NCBI GenBank assembly: GCA_030522415.1
Contig: CM060127.1
Span: 4,425,207 to 4,489,206 of the forward strand
Direction: 5' to 3'
DNA length: 64,000 nucleotides
Source of the DNA: Channallabes apus
Lineage: Eukaryota; Chordata; Actinopteri; Siluriformes; Clariidae
Numbering within the stretch: position 1 is the first letter of the stretch; every line of letters begins with the position of its first letter. The position numbers and the translations under genes were made by a program. The notes under the pieces were generated by a model. That model saw only the letters and a program-made list of their open reading frames with translations. It had not been told where the DNA came from and ran no database searches. Of the stretch, positions 51,218-63,291 are shown one piece after another.

Positions 51218-51680
51218 ATGCTGAAATGTCACAGTGAGGAAATCTCCCCTTGTGAAGGGAGTGTCGCAGGAAATTCCTTTAATAAGCTTCTTAGAGAAAT
51301 CCTGTCCTGCTACACACACTTTTCTCAAGTAGTTTGTTTAAAGGCTCTTGCCAACCAGATGAAAGTGTCTGAGTTTTGTATGTTTGTGTTTTTTAAAGTG
51401 TGTGTGTGTGTCTAAGAGATTCTCAGAAAAGCAGCAGTCCTCCAACACACACACACACACTCTGTTACTGATGGTAGAAAGTCTGTAAACCAAACACACA
51501 CACTGAAGATATAAACCATCACATTTGATCGTCAGAGATGTTTGAATGTGTGTGCGCGCGCGCACACGTGTTAGTGGGTGGTCCTATATTTTGTGATGAC
51601 TGGTAGTCGCCATGGTAGCAAGCATGATTATGGCTATAGCTATATTGCTCATTACATACATACGCACACACACTCTTAAG
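48175..51680. other. rnf19a intron 1, proximal part
   Basis: Repeats include CT-rich DNA at 49260-49430, (GA)n at 49547-49569, (CA)n at 50918-50939 and (GT)n at 51176-51216. A short decayed hAT-like phrase (gtcgaccgatttg, tagtcgataacgtcgg) is present at about 48965-49015. Many short frames are low-complexity shadows. No exon is recognised. Confidence 0.45.
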
Positions 51681-51869
51681 CCATATTCGGACGGGACTAG
51701 TTTTCCAAACGACGTTTAAGTTAGAATTTTTTTCAGATAATGTCTGTCATTTCATGTATGTATTCGGACGGGACTAAGATCTCAGACTAAGACATGGCAG
51801 ATTCGGATGTCTGTGAAACAGAAATTTCTCAATTTCTCCCCATTAAAACTAGTCTCATCCGTATAGGGC
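51681..51869. mobile_element. Short MITE with ~25-bp inverted ends
   Basis: Gccatattcggacgggacta at the left and tagtctcatccgtatagggc at the right are imperfect inverted repeats, and the cattcggacgggacta phrase recurs internally. No frame is present. The flanks (ttaa / atta) leave the duplication size unclear. Confidence 0.6.
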
Positions 51870-52998
51870 ATTATAGAGTCTCCTCACTCTCGCTTGTACA
51901 TGTATAGATATCTCTATAGCAGTCACATCCTTTTATGTCTGTCTTTCTCTCCTTGTCTGTTCCTTTGTCTCTCTCCCAGTCTGCCAGTCTGTATCCCTCT
52001 CTCCTTCCTCTTAATTTCTCATCCTGTCTCTGCTCTTCTCCTTACTCACCACTTGACTTGTTGCTATCACTGAGTGTGTTTTATACTCCTCTAACTCTTT
52101 TTACCACGTTCTGAATTTCTTAGTTATTTCTTCGTTGCTCGTCTCCTCCACGTGTCTCAGCACGTCCCGGAGACTCATCACAAATGACCCAGACAAGGCC
52201 TTCCTAGCGACTGTCGCTTAGCTACACCAGGTCAGTCCGTGCTTGTGGGTGGGGGTTAGCACATGGCCTGTAATCACAGCGTCGGTGTGATGTTGGTGCA
52301 GTGTTGAAGTGGGTCGAACACACACTGCACAGTGTCTCTTGTGAGGAACTCCTGAGGTGTGACTGCAGAGTTCCCGAGCTTCACCTCTGATCTGAAAGCT
52401 GAAGTTCCTTTTTACTCAGCTGTGTGTAACGTCCCCATGAGTCTGGGATAACGGGGACACTAGGTTCTGTGTGTGTATGTGTGATTAGAGTTTGCACTAA
52501 ACAGGGTTTCGTCTTTTCTGTGTGTGCTGTAGGAATTTCCCTCCTCAGGAATGTTGTTTGCCTTGAGCAGCGGCCTGCTCACATTTTCAGACCGTGAGAC
52601 TCTCGGAACGTCTGGGATGAGTGTGTGTGTTTCAGTGCAGTAACCTTCCTCTGGTGTGTGTGTGTGCAGTTTTCCTGGATTGTGTGTGTATAAGAGAGAG
52701 AAAGGAGTATAGTCAGAGAGTTTGAATTTACTGTTGTTGTAACAGTAACTTACGGTTTGTAAAACAGCATGCTTCTATTTATTATTCATAACATATTCAG
52801 TTTCTGTTGACTAATGAAAATGCAAATTTTTAGTATCATCTCACTCAGCCTGTTTCATCTGCATATCATTTGAATATGAGTTTGGAGCCACAGCTGAGTC
52901 TGGGCCGAGCGATTCTGTGTGAGGGATTCAGCGGGTCGGCGCTGATTTGGGGGTGTGTGAGGGATTCGACACTAACTGCTCCTCTGTTTCTTCCCCAG
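51870..52998. other. rnf19a intron 1, distal part
   Basis: No exon is recognised. It ends with a clear pyrimidine tract tgtttcttccccAG; the coding exon begins at 52999. Confidence 0.45.
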
Positions 52999-53174
52999 GT
53001 CCCGTAGAGATCCAGTCCGGTGACTCTGAGCGGAGACGAGCGTCCCGGTCTCACGATCCATCCCCACCGCCATGTCGTAACGTCTCGCCCTCTCTTTTGG
53101 AAGCCCCGCCCCTCCCCCCCTCCTCTCCCCCCTCTTCCTCGTCTTCTCCCGACTCCACTGTTCCCTACAGAGAG

Positions 53175-53831
53175 ATGAGTCTGCACCATCACCAGACCCA
53201 GGACTCGGAGCGGGACCTTCCCCCCTCCTCCTCCTCCTCCGTCAGAAAGACGCCAAAGAAGCGGGGCATCTCGCTCCGTTCGCTTTTCCGGAGGCGCCGA
53301 TTGGACCCGAAGTCGCGCAAGTCTCGAGCGGTGGCTGGTGGCGTGGACGGCATCGCCAGCATCGAGAGCGTTGTCCAGTCGGAAGTGCAGCAACAACAGC
53401 AGCAGCAGCAGGATGTAGCGTCTACGTCCACGGTGTCCTCCGCCTCATCCGCGTCTTCCGAGTTCCTGGAATGTCCCCTGTGCCTGCTGCGCCACGCCCG
53501 AGACCGCTTCCCCGACATCATGACGTGTCACCATCGCTCGTGCGCCGACTGTCTGCGGCAGTACCTGCGCATCGAGATCTCGGAGAGCCGCGTGAACATC
53601 AGCTGCCCCGAGTGCTCCGAGCGTTTCAACCCCCACGACATCCGCATGATCCTCGGCGACCGCGCCCTCATGGAGAAGTACGAGGAGTTCATGCTCCGGA
53701 GGTGGCTCGCCGCAGACCCTGACTGTCGCTGGTGCCCTGCCCCCGACTGCGGGTAACACGCGCACACATTGACCTATAGTCGTACGGTGTGTCACATGAT
53801 CTCTCTCAACAGGTCCCACTCCCCTGTGACA

Positions 53832-53883
<52 letters not shown>

Positions 53884-55279
53884 TGACAATACAGCAACAT
53901 GTACCATTGTTTCAGGATGTGTGTGTTTTAAATACTCATTTGTGTTCTTGCCGTGAGGGTTTCAGTCAGGAATCTGTGGCACGTTCGAATATGTCCCCCC
54001 CTCCCCCCCCCGTCCCCCCCCCGGTAAAGAACAAAAGCAGTGACTTATGATTTAGTGATCAGAATGCAGGTGATCCTGTTGTGTGGTGAGGTGTGGCGTT
54101 CATATATACTGTGTGTGTGCGCCTGCCTGACTTTGCCCGTAATCAGATCAGATTTGCTCAGAATGCAGAGGTGCTATTGGGACGGAACCGGTGGCTCGTA
54201 TTTATTCGCTCTGTCTCTATGGCACTGTTTGTTTTCTCACAGCTATCAGCGTTAGCGTTTATGCTAACATCCTGTTGCTATGAGTCTGGATTTCCATGAC
54301 TCATGGCCACTCATGTTTATTTTCCAGTTTAAGCATCTGCTGCGATAAAAACCAGCCTGTGTTCGTGTGTGAGATTAAATAGTAATAGTTGGACGTCAGT
54401 TTAAAGCCACATAATCAGTGCGTGTGTGAATTTCACACCTCTGACCGCTTCTGTCCAAACTAGTTCCCCTTATCTTCTGATCAGACAGTTCACATCCGTG
54501 TGTGTTGAGCACGCCTAAAAATTTTCTTGCTCATCCATTTGTGTCATCTGGATCATGTCAGGTAGGCTTTTATTGTCATTCCAACCACATACAGTTTAGT
54601 ACACAGTGAAATGAAACAACGTTCCTTCAGGACCAAGGTGCTACATACATGCAACAACATAAATTAACAACACAACTCTACCGGAACCAGTTAGATAACT
54701 AAGAGACCTAATCAGCTGACTAGCTCAGATATGACGGATAAATGAATCAGATGTTCCTGATTCAGCAGTGTCCTGCCCGGTCAGTATTCCCTATTTGGAG
54801 CCGTCCTGTCAGTATTCTCCTACCCCTTTCCCACTGCTCTGGTTCCCGTGCCGGTTCCAATTTTGGAATCAGTGCCGCGCTTTTCCACAGAAAAAAGTTG
54901 GTGCCGGTGCCCTAAAATAAGCACCGGCACCTAAACTCTGCTGGTCTAGTCGCGATAACGTTAATGTGGAGCACGGACGAAACAAAAGCGCTATTAACAA
55001 TTTGGACATCTGCCGAGATTCAACAGAAATTGGAAAAAAAATTGTATGAGGAAATAAGAGAATAAGAGGCTTCACACGAACAACCAACCAAATGGTGTAT
55101 AAGCTAGTTGTCTATGTCGATCTCTTTCAGCGGTTATGACACGTCGAATAAGCAGCTTTTGGATACTGAAATACATTTTCATAGTTTGGAGAATAACCAG
55201 TAAACTGACTTCGGGCAAGTCCGTTTGTTTAGTGGGCGTGGCATGATTATGTGGTCTGTATTTGAGGTTGGAAGGTGAT

Positions 55280-55345
<66 letters not shown>

Positions 55346-58300
55346 TTACACACGTTTCCCAGCTGTAAGTAACCCAGGTCAGCTCCTGGACTTAAAGAGT
55401 AGATCTACAATGTAACATCAGCAGGAACAAGTACAGATGTACTTCTTACATTCAGAGACTAGTGAGTGTAGATTCTTGATTGTCTCTACTGGCAGTCTAA
55501 TGGTGTGTTACCTGGACGATGTGTGTGTTTCAGCTATGCCGTGATTGCGTTTGGCTGCGCGAGCTGCCCGAAGATCACGTGTGGACGAGAGGGGTGTGGC
55601 ACAGAGTTCTGTTATCACTGTAAACAGCTGTGGCACCCGAACCAGACGTGTGACGCCGCGAGACAGCAGCGAGCTCAGAGCCTGAGACTGAGACCCTTCA
55701 GGTCCTCCTCACTCAGTTACAGCCAGGAGAGCTGCGCGGCAGGTAACTCCTGTTCAAACACACGCACACGCTCTCTCTCCAGTCAGAATGCAGATTCCCC
55801 ACCCCACCCCCCCGTTTTGGAGTTGCACTCCTCTAACTCTGTGTGTCCGTATGTGTGTCCTCGTGTGTGTGTTTGTAGCAGACGATATAAAGCCCTGCCC
55901 CCGCTGTGCTGCATACATCATCAAGATGAACGATGGGAGTTGCAATCACATGACCTGCGCCGTGTGCGGCTGCGAGTTCTGCTGGCTCTGCATGAAGGAG
56001 ATCTCTGACCTGCACTACTTAAGGTGAACACACACACGCACCTGATTCAAACACGTTACCACATTTGTAGTAATTACAGACTTTAAGATTGTGGGTGTGA
56101 CTAAGCCTTTATAAAGTAAGCATTGGTTAGAGCAGTGGTTCTCAAACGTTTTCCTCCTGGCCCCCAACTGATGTTATTTTAAATTTACTTGTATTAATGA
56201 TCCATTTATTTGTGTGTGATTGTTTAGTTTTGAGTGTGTACTCTTCATTATCAATAATGAAAAGCAAGAATTAGAATAGGTACTTTCCTATTATTTTCCA
56301 CTAATTTCCTCCCGTTCATTGCGCCCCACCTGTCATGTCTGTATTCCCCACTAGTGGGGCGCGCCCCACACTTTGAGAACCACTGGGTTAGTGTGAGATG
56401 TCGGGGTGATGACACTCATCTGCCCTCCCCTCCTCAGTCCTTCAGGCTGCACCTTCTGGGGTAAGAAGCCATGGAGCCGGAAAAAGAAGATCCTGTGGCA
56501 GTTGGGCACGCTGGTCGGAGCGCCCATCGGCATCGCGCTGATCGCCGGCATCGCCATTCCGGCTATGATCATCGGGATTCCCGTCTACGTGGGCAGGAAG
56601 GTAAGGCTCTGATGTCGATTTTATGAGTTTAGTCTTTAGACGATAAACGTTTTCTCCTGATTCAGAGGCGAACAATGCAACCTTAGCATCGGCTAATACA
56701 CATACGTTTGTCCTGTGACTCGTTTGTGGGCGGGGCTAAAAACGTCAGGGTTGTCTAATCGATAAAATCAACAATTATCGATAATGAAATTCGTTGTCAA
56801 CGAATGCCGTTATCGATTAGTTGGGCCCCTCACATTACTGAGAAGCGCGAGCACAAGATGTACAAAGGCACACACATGGAGGTTATAGAAGTGTTTGCAG
56901 GAAATGCGCGCACCCCAAGTCCTCCCAGGTATGGGAGCAATTTACATTAAACGCCTCATCGGGTGTTGAAATCGAGCGTTTTTTATCGGGCGTTCGTAGT
57001 GTCCGGTGAGCGCGGATGAAGCGCAGAGAGTTTTCTACACAGAGGAGTTAATGAATGTTCACACGGGCTTTGGTGACGTGCGTTTGTCCGGCTGCGCGGT
57101 TATACGTTGTCAAAAAAAAAAAAAAAAAGTTGCATGCAGCTTTTTCTGGCGTTCAAATCCCTACGAACACGAGGAAAACACTTCTAACGTATTTTCTTCA
57201 CGTTCATTTTACACTTTGGAGGACCGGATATATCCCATGCTACATATTATACAGAGGGAAATGCAGGAAAAGGGCAAAATAAACAGAGTGAACCCAGTAG
57301 CGGCAATTTTAATTTAATTAATTTATTTATTTTCTCTCCCTACGTCGCCGTATTACGAGAATGTCTAGTATAGCAAAATGGTCTATATTAATTTTTTAAA
57401 TTGAGACAACAAAAAAGGATAAAATACATGAGAGGATCGAAATAATGTATAAAATGTGAAAAGGATGAGACACTTCAATTAAAAATATCATAATTATAAG
57501 TCTATTCTTCTTATTAAGTTGAATGAATTTAAGAGAATTTAAAATTGAGGTCATTCTTAACTGAATGTCAGTGTATTTTTAAACTTATATATACACACAC
57601 ACTGTCAACTTGCCCACTGCAATTATTGTTAAAAACAAAAATGTTGATTTACATGAAATAAGGTTTAAATGTCAAAATTAAAGATCATTAAACTCTATGT
57701 GGCTATTGCATTTTTTTAAGTTTACTTTTATACATAAATAATACCCTGATTTATGGTTTTATATAGTTAAGCAAAACATCAAAATAAAAAATCGACCAAC
57801 TAATCGATTATCAAAATAATCGTTAGTTGCAGCCCTAATTAATTCATGACATCCATGAGATTTTTGTCCTCTCTTGTGCTGCGTAATTGTGGGATTTGGA
57901 AAAAAAGTGGGGGGAAAAAAAAGCACAGGGAGCAAAAAAGAGAAGAAAAACAATGAGGAGGAAGTAATTGCAAAGAAAGTTGGTGGCAAGATAAAGATAA
58001 GGTGAAAAAAATCCCTACACTGATGAAAACAAAACCAAAAATATTATATAACCACTTTTAATGGTTTCGATGGCTGTTGCGTGACTAAGGCTCATTACAG
58101 TAGTTGTATAATATTTAATCATCATAAAGATTTGATTTTAGAAATTATATATTGTAATACAATTTTTATATAGCTTACGGGTCCATGCTGCTAGAGCTTA
58201 TAAAGGGGTTAATCTTTTTTTTATTTTTTTTTATTATTTATTATTTTTATTATTTTAAAGAAGAGCTCGTTCACCATGTGAAGACATCGGTACGCTGCTC

Positions 58301-61300
58301 TTATTTATTTATTTTATTATTTATTTTAATGACAGCTGGCATGTTAGCAGAATAAACAGGTACAGGGGCGCTAGCGCACGAAGGAACTGTCCACTACTAG
58401 CTAATCCATCGCGAATGGCATCGTTTTCCTGGACAGATGTTTAAAAAGGGCAGATGAATATACTTGGGCGGCCCACCAGAGTATACTCGTTATATATGTT
58501 GAGGAAACGCTGCCCATGAAACACACACCTTGGTAATTATCCTGGAATGAAAATGAACCAGAAGCGACAGGTGGAACACAAACACCCTGCACGTGTTCAA
58601 GTCATGAGAAAAACAATCCATTCTGATTCAAACAGAGATGTTGATTACTTGTCCATAACAGCACCACAGTTAATGTTAACGATCTCGTTCTGATGCGTTT
58701 CACCTTTCCGGTGTATTGGCTCGTTTGCAGGGACATTCGCAGGAAGTAGTTTTATTTATTTATTTATTAACCATGTACGGAGCAGTCTCTATTCCAAAGG
58801 GGGAGACACTAACTTCTTTAATTGTGTCATTGCTGTGGTGCGTGTGGGGGAGTAAAGCACTCTCCTGGGTATGCTGCTGGAGGAAAATAATCAGTACGAT
58901 GTGTGGTAGCTGTGACTCTGATTCATCACTCTAGAGGAATGTGACAACTTCAGAGGGAGTGTTCTGTTACTGGAAACTGCTCACTCACTCATCTCACTGC
59001 AGTGGTGTGTGTGAGACCCTTAAGTGTGTTAAGGGTTTATCAGAAGGAGGAATCAAGTCACACACACACAGGAGTCAGCTCGCTCCTCCACATTTTGCCT
59101 CCATAAATGGGAAACCACTCCAGCGTTGTATTTCTATTGTTATTTATTTTAATTTTCTTCATGATCATGAAGATATCAGCTACCTGAATTCCTCAGACGT
59201 CAAACCGTGTTCCTGGTCACGTTCCTCTTCTCCTTGGCTTCATTTTCATTTCAGTTCCTCGTCATAAACAGCATTCCTTTTTTTTTTGTATTAGCGTTAA
59301 TCTGCATCTGAGAGCTCTGAGTTTATTTCAGAAATATCTTTGAGGTCATGAAAAGCCTGGTGTTTAATTCTTTAACAAAATTAAACTTTTTAAAGTTATT
59401 AAAGGAAATGGTTGAAGTTGTTAGTCTGCTTTAGTGCGGGATTAGAAAACGAAAAATGCAGTTTTCACTGATAAGACATCAGGAAAACAATTAAATGACC
59501 GTTACTTTGTAATTGTAATTACAGTGGGGTGAAAAGGTATTTCACTATTTAAGTGATTTCTTGATTTAGCAGGCCTGGGTAGGTTTGGACAGCTTTTTCC
59601 CCCTTGATAAATTACATAATTAAAAAAAAAAAAAAACGTTTTGCTCAGATTATCATTTTAGGTGTGACAAGTTTAAGTTGTTTACAAAAAAATCAGGAAG
59701 GGGCGAAAAACTCAGCCATGTTTGTGATCATCTATTTGTGGAAAATCAGATGAATTTTAAACATTGTTGAAGATTATATGACGTATATACAATGTATAAA
59801 GATCAAAGGTTGTTGTGGAAACATTACCTGCGTTTAAATCCACTTTGATCTTTACGTCATGGTTGTTTGATCAAACATAACGGTGCTTTTGCTTAATGTT
59901 CCTCTGCAGATCCACAGCCGATACGAAGGAAAAGAAATCTCCAAGCACAAGAGGAACCTGGTGATAGCGGGCGGAGTGACTCTGTCCGTCATCGTGTCGC
60001 CGGTGGTGGCCGCTGTAACTGTTGGTGAGTGAGCTAAAATGTAAAAAAAAAAAAAAAAAAAAATTAGATTTTTAATTATTAAAATTTGTTGTTTACATTT
60101 AAAATAAAGTTGTTAAATGGCGTGTTGGAGACGAGTTCTGTGACGAGTACCTTATAGAGTATTCCACTTAAAACCTAGGACACTGTTTGCATGAATGCAG
60201 CTGATGTCAGGTCTTAAACAGAAATTTTAGGTTTTATAACGCGTGTGCGCGTGCCTAGGTATCGGAGTGCCCATCATGCTGGCGTACGTGTACGGCGTGG
60301 TCCCCATCTCTCTGTGCCGCAGTGGAGGCTGCGGCGTGTCGGCGGGAAACGGGAAAGGAGTGCGAATCGAATTCGACGACGAGAACGACATGAACGTGGG
60401 CGGAGGCGCCGCAGCGACAGGTGAGTGTCCCTCAGTAGGCTCCCTAATCTCCATATATCCTAGCAGCTAAATAATGTCACAGGTCGACTCGCCCACTTAT
60501 AGCAGAAGCGCTCCAACATCACACAGTAAAAACTTCATCACAGGATTAATTATGATGTAGAGAAATAAAGCGCTGATCCCAGTCTCATTCAGGATAATCA
60601 GAGGAGCTGACCGTCTCTTAGAAATGCAGAAGTTCGCCTGCCCTCGCTGCTTACTAATAAGTACCCACGATCAGCTCGCCAAATACACACTGACTGATGT
60701 GTGTTTATATAAGAAAGATCTGTGCAGAGTTTCCATTAGTTTTTTCATCGATGTAGTGTTCTTCCACGTGCTGCACGTTATAGTGAGTGACCGCTGCATT
60801 TACAGTGGCTTGCAAAAGTATTCGGCCCCCTTGAACTTTTCCACATTTTGTCACATTACAGCCACAAACATGAATCAATTTCATTGGAATTCCACGTGAA
60901 AGACCAATACAAAGTGGTGTACACGTGAGAAGTGGAACGAAAATCATACATGACATTTTTTACAAATAAATAACTAATTCTATAATAAAATGCGTATTTA
61001 TTCAGCCCCCTTTGGTCTGAGTGCAGTCAGTTGCCCATAGACATTGCCTGATGAGTGCTAATGACTAAATAGAGTGCACCTGTGTGTAATCTAATGTCAG
61101 TACAAAACAGCTGCTCTGTGACGACCTCAGAGGTTGTCTAAGAGAATATTGGGAGCAACAACACCATGAAGTCCAAAGAACACACCAGACAGGTCAGGGA
61201 TAAAGTTATTGAGAAATTTAAAGCAGGCTTAGGCTACAAAAAGATTTCCAAAGCCTTGAACATCCCACGGAGCCACTGTTCAAGCGATCATTCAGAAATG

Positions 61301-63291
61301 GAAGGAGTATGGCACAACTGTAAACCTACCAAGACAAGGCCGTCCACCTAAACTCACAGGCCGAACAAGGAGAGCGCTGATCAGAAATGCAGCCAAGAGG
61401 CCCATGGTGACTCTGGACGAGCTGCAGAGATCTACAGCTCAGGTGGGGGAATCTGTCCATAGGACAACTATTAGTCGTGCACTGCACAAAGTTGGCCTTT
61501 ATGGAAGAGTGGCAAGACGAAAGCCATTGTTAACAGAAAACCATAAGAAGTGCCGTTTGCACAGCAAACATGTGGAAGAAGTGCTCTGGTCAGATGAATC
61601 CAAAATGGAACTTTTTGGCCAAAATGCAAAACGCTATGTGTGGTGGAAAACTAACACTGCACATCACTCTGAACACACCATCCCCACTGTCAAATATGGT
61701 GGTGGCAGCATCATGCTCTGGGGGTGCTTCTCTTCAGCAGGGACAGGGAAGCTGGTCAGAGTTGATGGGAAGATGGATGGAGCCAAATACAGGGCAATCT
61801 GGGAAGAAAACCTCTTGGAGTCTGCAGAAGGCTTGAGATTGGGGCGGAGGTTCACCTTCCAGCAGGACAACGACCCTAAACATAAAGCCAGGGCAACAAT
61901 GGAATGGTTTAAAACAAAACATATCAAGTTATATCAATAATAAAACAAGTCCAGATCTAAATCCAATCGAGAATCTGTGGCAAGATCTGAAAACTGCTGT
62001 TCACAAACTGTCCATCTAATCTGACTGAGCTGGAGCTGTTTTGCAAAGAAGAATGGGCAACGATTTCAGTCTCTAGATGTGCAAAGCTGGTAGAGACATA
62101 CCCTAAAAGACTGGCAGCTGTAATTGCAGAAAAAGGTGGTTCTACAAAGTATTGACTCAGGGGGCTGAATAATTACACACACCCCACTTTTCAGTTATTT
62201 ATTTGTAAAAAATGTTTGGAATCGTGTATGATTTTCGTTCCACTTCTCACGTGTACACCACTTTGTATTGGTCTTTCACGTGGAATTCCAATAAAATTGA
62301 TTCATGCTTTCCACAAAATGTGGAAAAGTTCAAGGGGGCCGAATACTTTTGCAAGCCACTGTAGATACCTGCGCGTTTGAGAGACGCTTGATCTTTAGTT
62401 GAGCGTTGGCTAATCTGTGGGTTTTTCCTTCTTTGTAACGTGCATAAAATAATAAGAGAATGTAATGTTGCGTATGTCTCGTTCAAATAAACAAATTTGA
62501 TACTTTCTCAGATTTTGTTTGTGCACTGATTTTTTGAACATCATTTCCTGCTATAAATAGTAAATAAATAAACAAGTAAGCAATAAATATAACACTTTAA
62601 ATGGAAGATCCTAATAACCCAAATGTACCTGTTATCAGCGATCAGCCCCAAAAACTCTGATCAGAGCACCTGTAGTGTACACTCTATCTGTAGTATAATA
62701 ACTGAGTACACACAGGCTCTGAACTCATCTGTCTGTATTTAGTAGATTTTACGCTGTCCTTGGTTTGACTCCTCATTCCAAAATTTTTTCCCCCTTTTAT
62801 ATCTGTCTTATGTTTGTGTATTTCTGTTTTTCCATTTTATTATTTTGTTTATTCCTCTCTCTTTCTATAAGTGGTGTCCTAGAGCACGCCGATGTCCTTG
62901 CTCAGGGCACAGAACGTACCAGGAACACACTATTTTGTTCCTTGTACTCGAGGACATTTGTGTGTGTGTTGAACCCGTATGTTCAGTCTGATTATTGCCA
63001 TAGAGCCGTGATCTTGTAGTAGATTGAGTACGTGGCTCTGTTGTGTTATGGCTTGCCGTGTTGATGCTTAATTTGCGATGTGTGTGTACATGCAGACAGT
63101 ACGTCAGTGGCGGAGACGAGGCAGAACGCGAGTATCGGGGGCAGCGTGGGCGGTCTGACGGGCAGCCTGAGCGCCAGCGGGAGTCACATGGAGCGAATCG
63201 GAGCCATGAGGGACAACGTGAGCGAAAACGCCAGTACCATGGCGCTTACAGGAAGTCTGTCAGGCAGCACCGTGGGCCACTGCTTCAACAG
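53175..63291 (+). CDS. rnf19a: E3 ubiquitin ligase RNF19A (RBR type), 5' seven coding exons, partial
   Basis: The exons are 53175-53752, 55534-55742, 55879-56023, 56438-56600, 59910-60024, 60259-60420 and 63096-63291; the last donor (GTCTCT) is weak, and the gene continues beyond the window. An RBR ligase passes ubiquitin through a catalytic cysteine; RNF19A (dorfin) is membrane-anchored and acts on misfolded proteins. Numbered from this ATG, RING1 is about residues 100-150 (CPLC, CHH, CADC, CPEC), IBR about 184-232, and RING2 about 269-310 with the catalytic Cys of [10 protein letters not shown] at 284. Two hydrophobic segments follow ([37 protein letters not shown]). An 8-Gln run lies at residues 72-79. 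The upstream frame is open to the acceptor but has no ATG. Human RNF19A starts about 31 residues earlier, so an extra upstream start cannot be excluded. Confidence 0.95.
53753..55533. other. rnf19a intron 2, repeat-rich
   Basis: Contains (CA)n at 53834-53880, C runs at 53994-54023, a dispersed repeat at about 54560-54720 (tttattgtcattccaaccac, cacagtgaaatgaaacaac), a second repeat at about 54825-54960 (ttccggttcc-type phrase, gcaccggcacc) and (GT)n at 55279-55344. No exon or RNA gene is recognised. Confidence 0.5.
54560..54720. repeat. Dispersed repeat, class unknown
   Basis: The phrases attgtcattccaaccacata, acacagtgaaatgaaacaac and ggaccaaggtgctaca are familiar from fish genomes. No ends were identified. 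Confidence 0.45.
56133..56385 (-). mobile_element. hAT MITE derived from the 10054 element family
   Basis: The ends CAGTGGTTCTCAAA and TTTGAGAACCACTG are the same as those of the 10054-11688 element. The flanks GGTTAGAG (56125-56132) and GGTTAGTG (56386-56393) match at 7 of 8 bases. The right about 140 bp are the reverse complement of the left end of the larger element (gcgccccac, cctcccgttcattgcgcc, taggtactttcc). The 253-bp unit has lost all coding sequence, so it is a deletion derivative. It lies in the rnf19a intron between exons ending 56023 and starting 56438. Confidence 0.88.
56748..57835. mobile_element. hAT-like element, degenerate left end
   Basis: The right end reads aataatcgttagttgcagcccta, typical of a hAT subfamily. 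The left end (agggttgtctaatcgataaa) resembles it only loosely and no matching 8-bp duplication was found. The interior has a short open frame at 57006-57317 without family resemblance. Confidence 0.55.
57836..59520. other. rnf19a intron 5, middle part
   Basis: AT-rich; T runs near 58214-58250. No exon or named repeat is recognised. Confidence 0.4.
59522..59715. mobile_element. Short Tc1-type remnant (second family)
   Basis: It begins after TA with CAGTGGGGTGAAAAGGTATT and ends in aatcaggaaggggcgaaaaa, i.e. opposite Tc1 terminal repeats with almost nothing between them. The inner phrase gggtaggtttggacagcttt is shared with the relic ending at about 7480. Confidence 0.65.
60803..62361 (+). mobile_element. 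Tc1-type transposon with both ends, in rnf19a intron 7
   Basis: CAGTGGCTTGCAAAAGTATT begins after TA (60801-60802) and the inverted end finishes CTTTTGCAAGCCACTG before TA (62362-62363). Total length is 1559 bp. Terminal inverted repeats extend about 200 bp by eye and include the inner gtgtacacgtgagaagtgga phrase. Both ends look intact, but the transposase is broken, so it could move only if supplied with enzyme elsewhere. Confidence 0.95.
61166..62156 (+). pseudogene. Tc1 transposase pseudogene (frameshift and disrupted DDE motif)
   Basis: The same start as copy 1 ([18 protein letters not shown]). A one-base insertion near 61273 breaks the frame in the helix-turn-helix region. The frame is open again from 61404, with [13 protein letters not shown] and [10 protein letters not shown] intact. 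Around 61924-61950 the segment that in copy 1 encodes LEWPSQ is replaced by unrelated bases with stops, so the [11 protein letters not shown] block holding the third acidic residue is cut off. The C-terminal part is better preserved than in copy 1. Confidence 0.92.
62364..63095. other. rnf19a intron 7, distal part
   Basis: No further repeat or exon is recognised before the acceptor at 63095. Confidence 0.4.

Noticed and set aside
52947..53174. Upstream ATG at 52947 as start of rnf19a
   Set aside because: A strong pyrimidine tract and AG acceptor at 52998 lie between this ATG and the conserved protein, so the ATG is intronic. The frame downstream of the acceptor may or may not be translated.
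57006..57317. 103-aa frame inside the hAT-like element in rnf19a intron 5
   Set aside because: No BED finger, DDE or dimerisation motif is recognisable, so it is not called a transposase.
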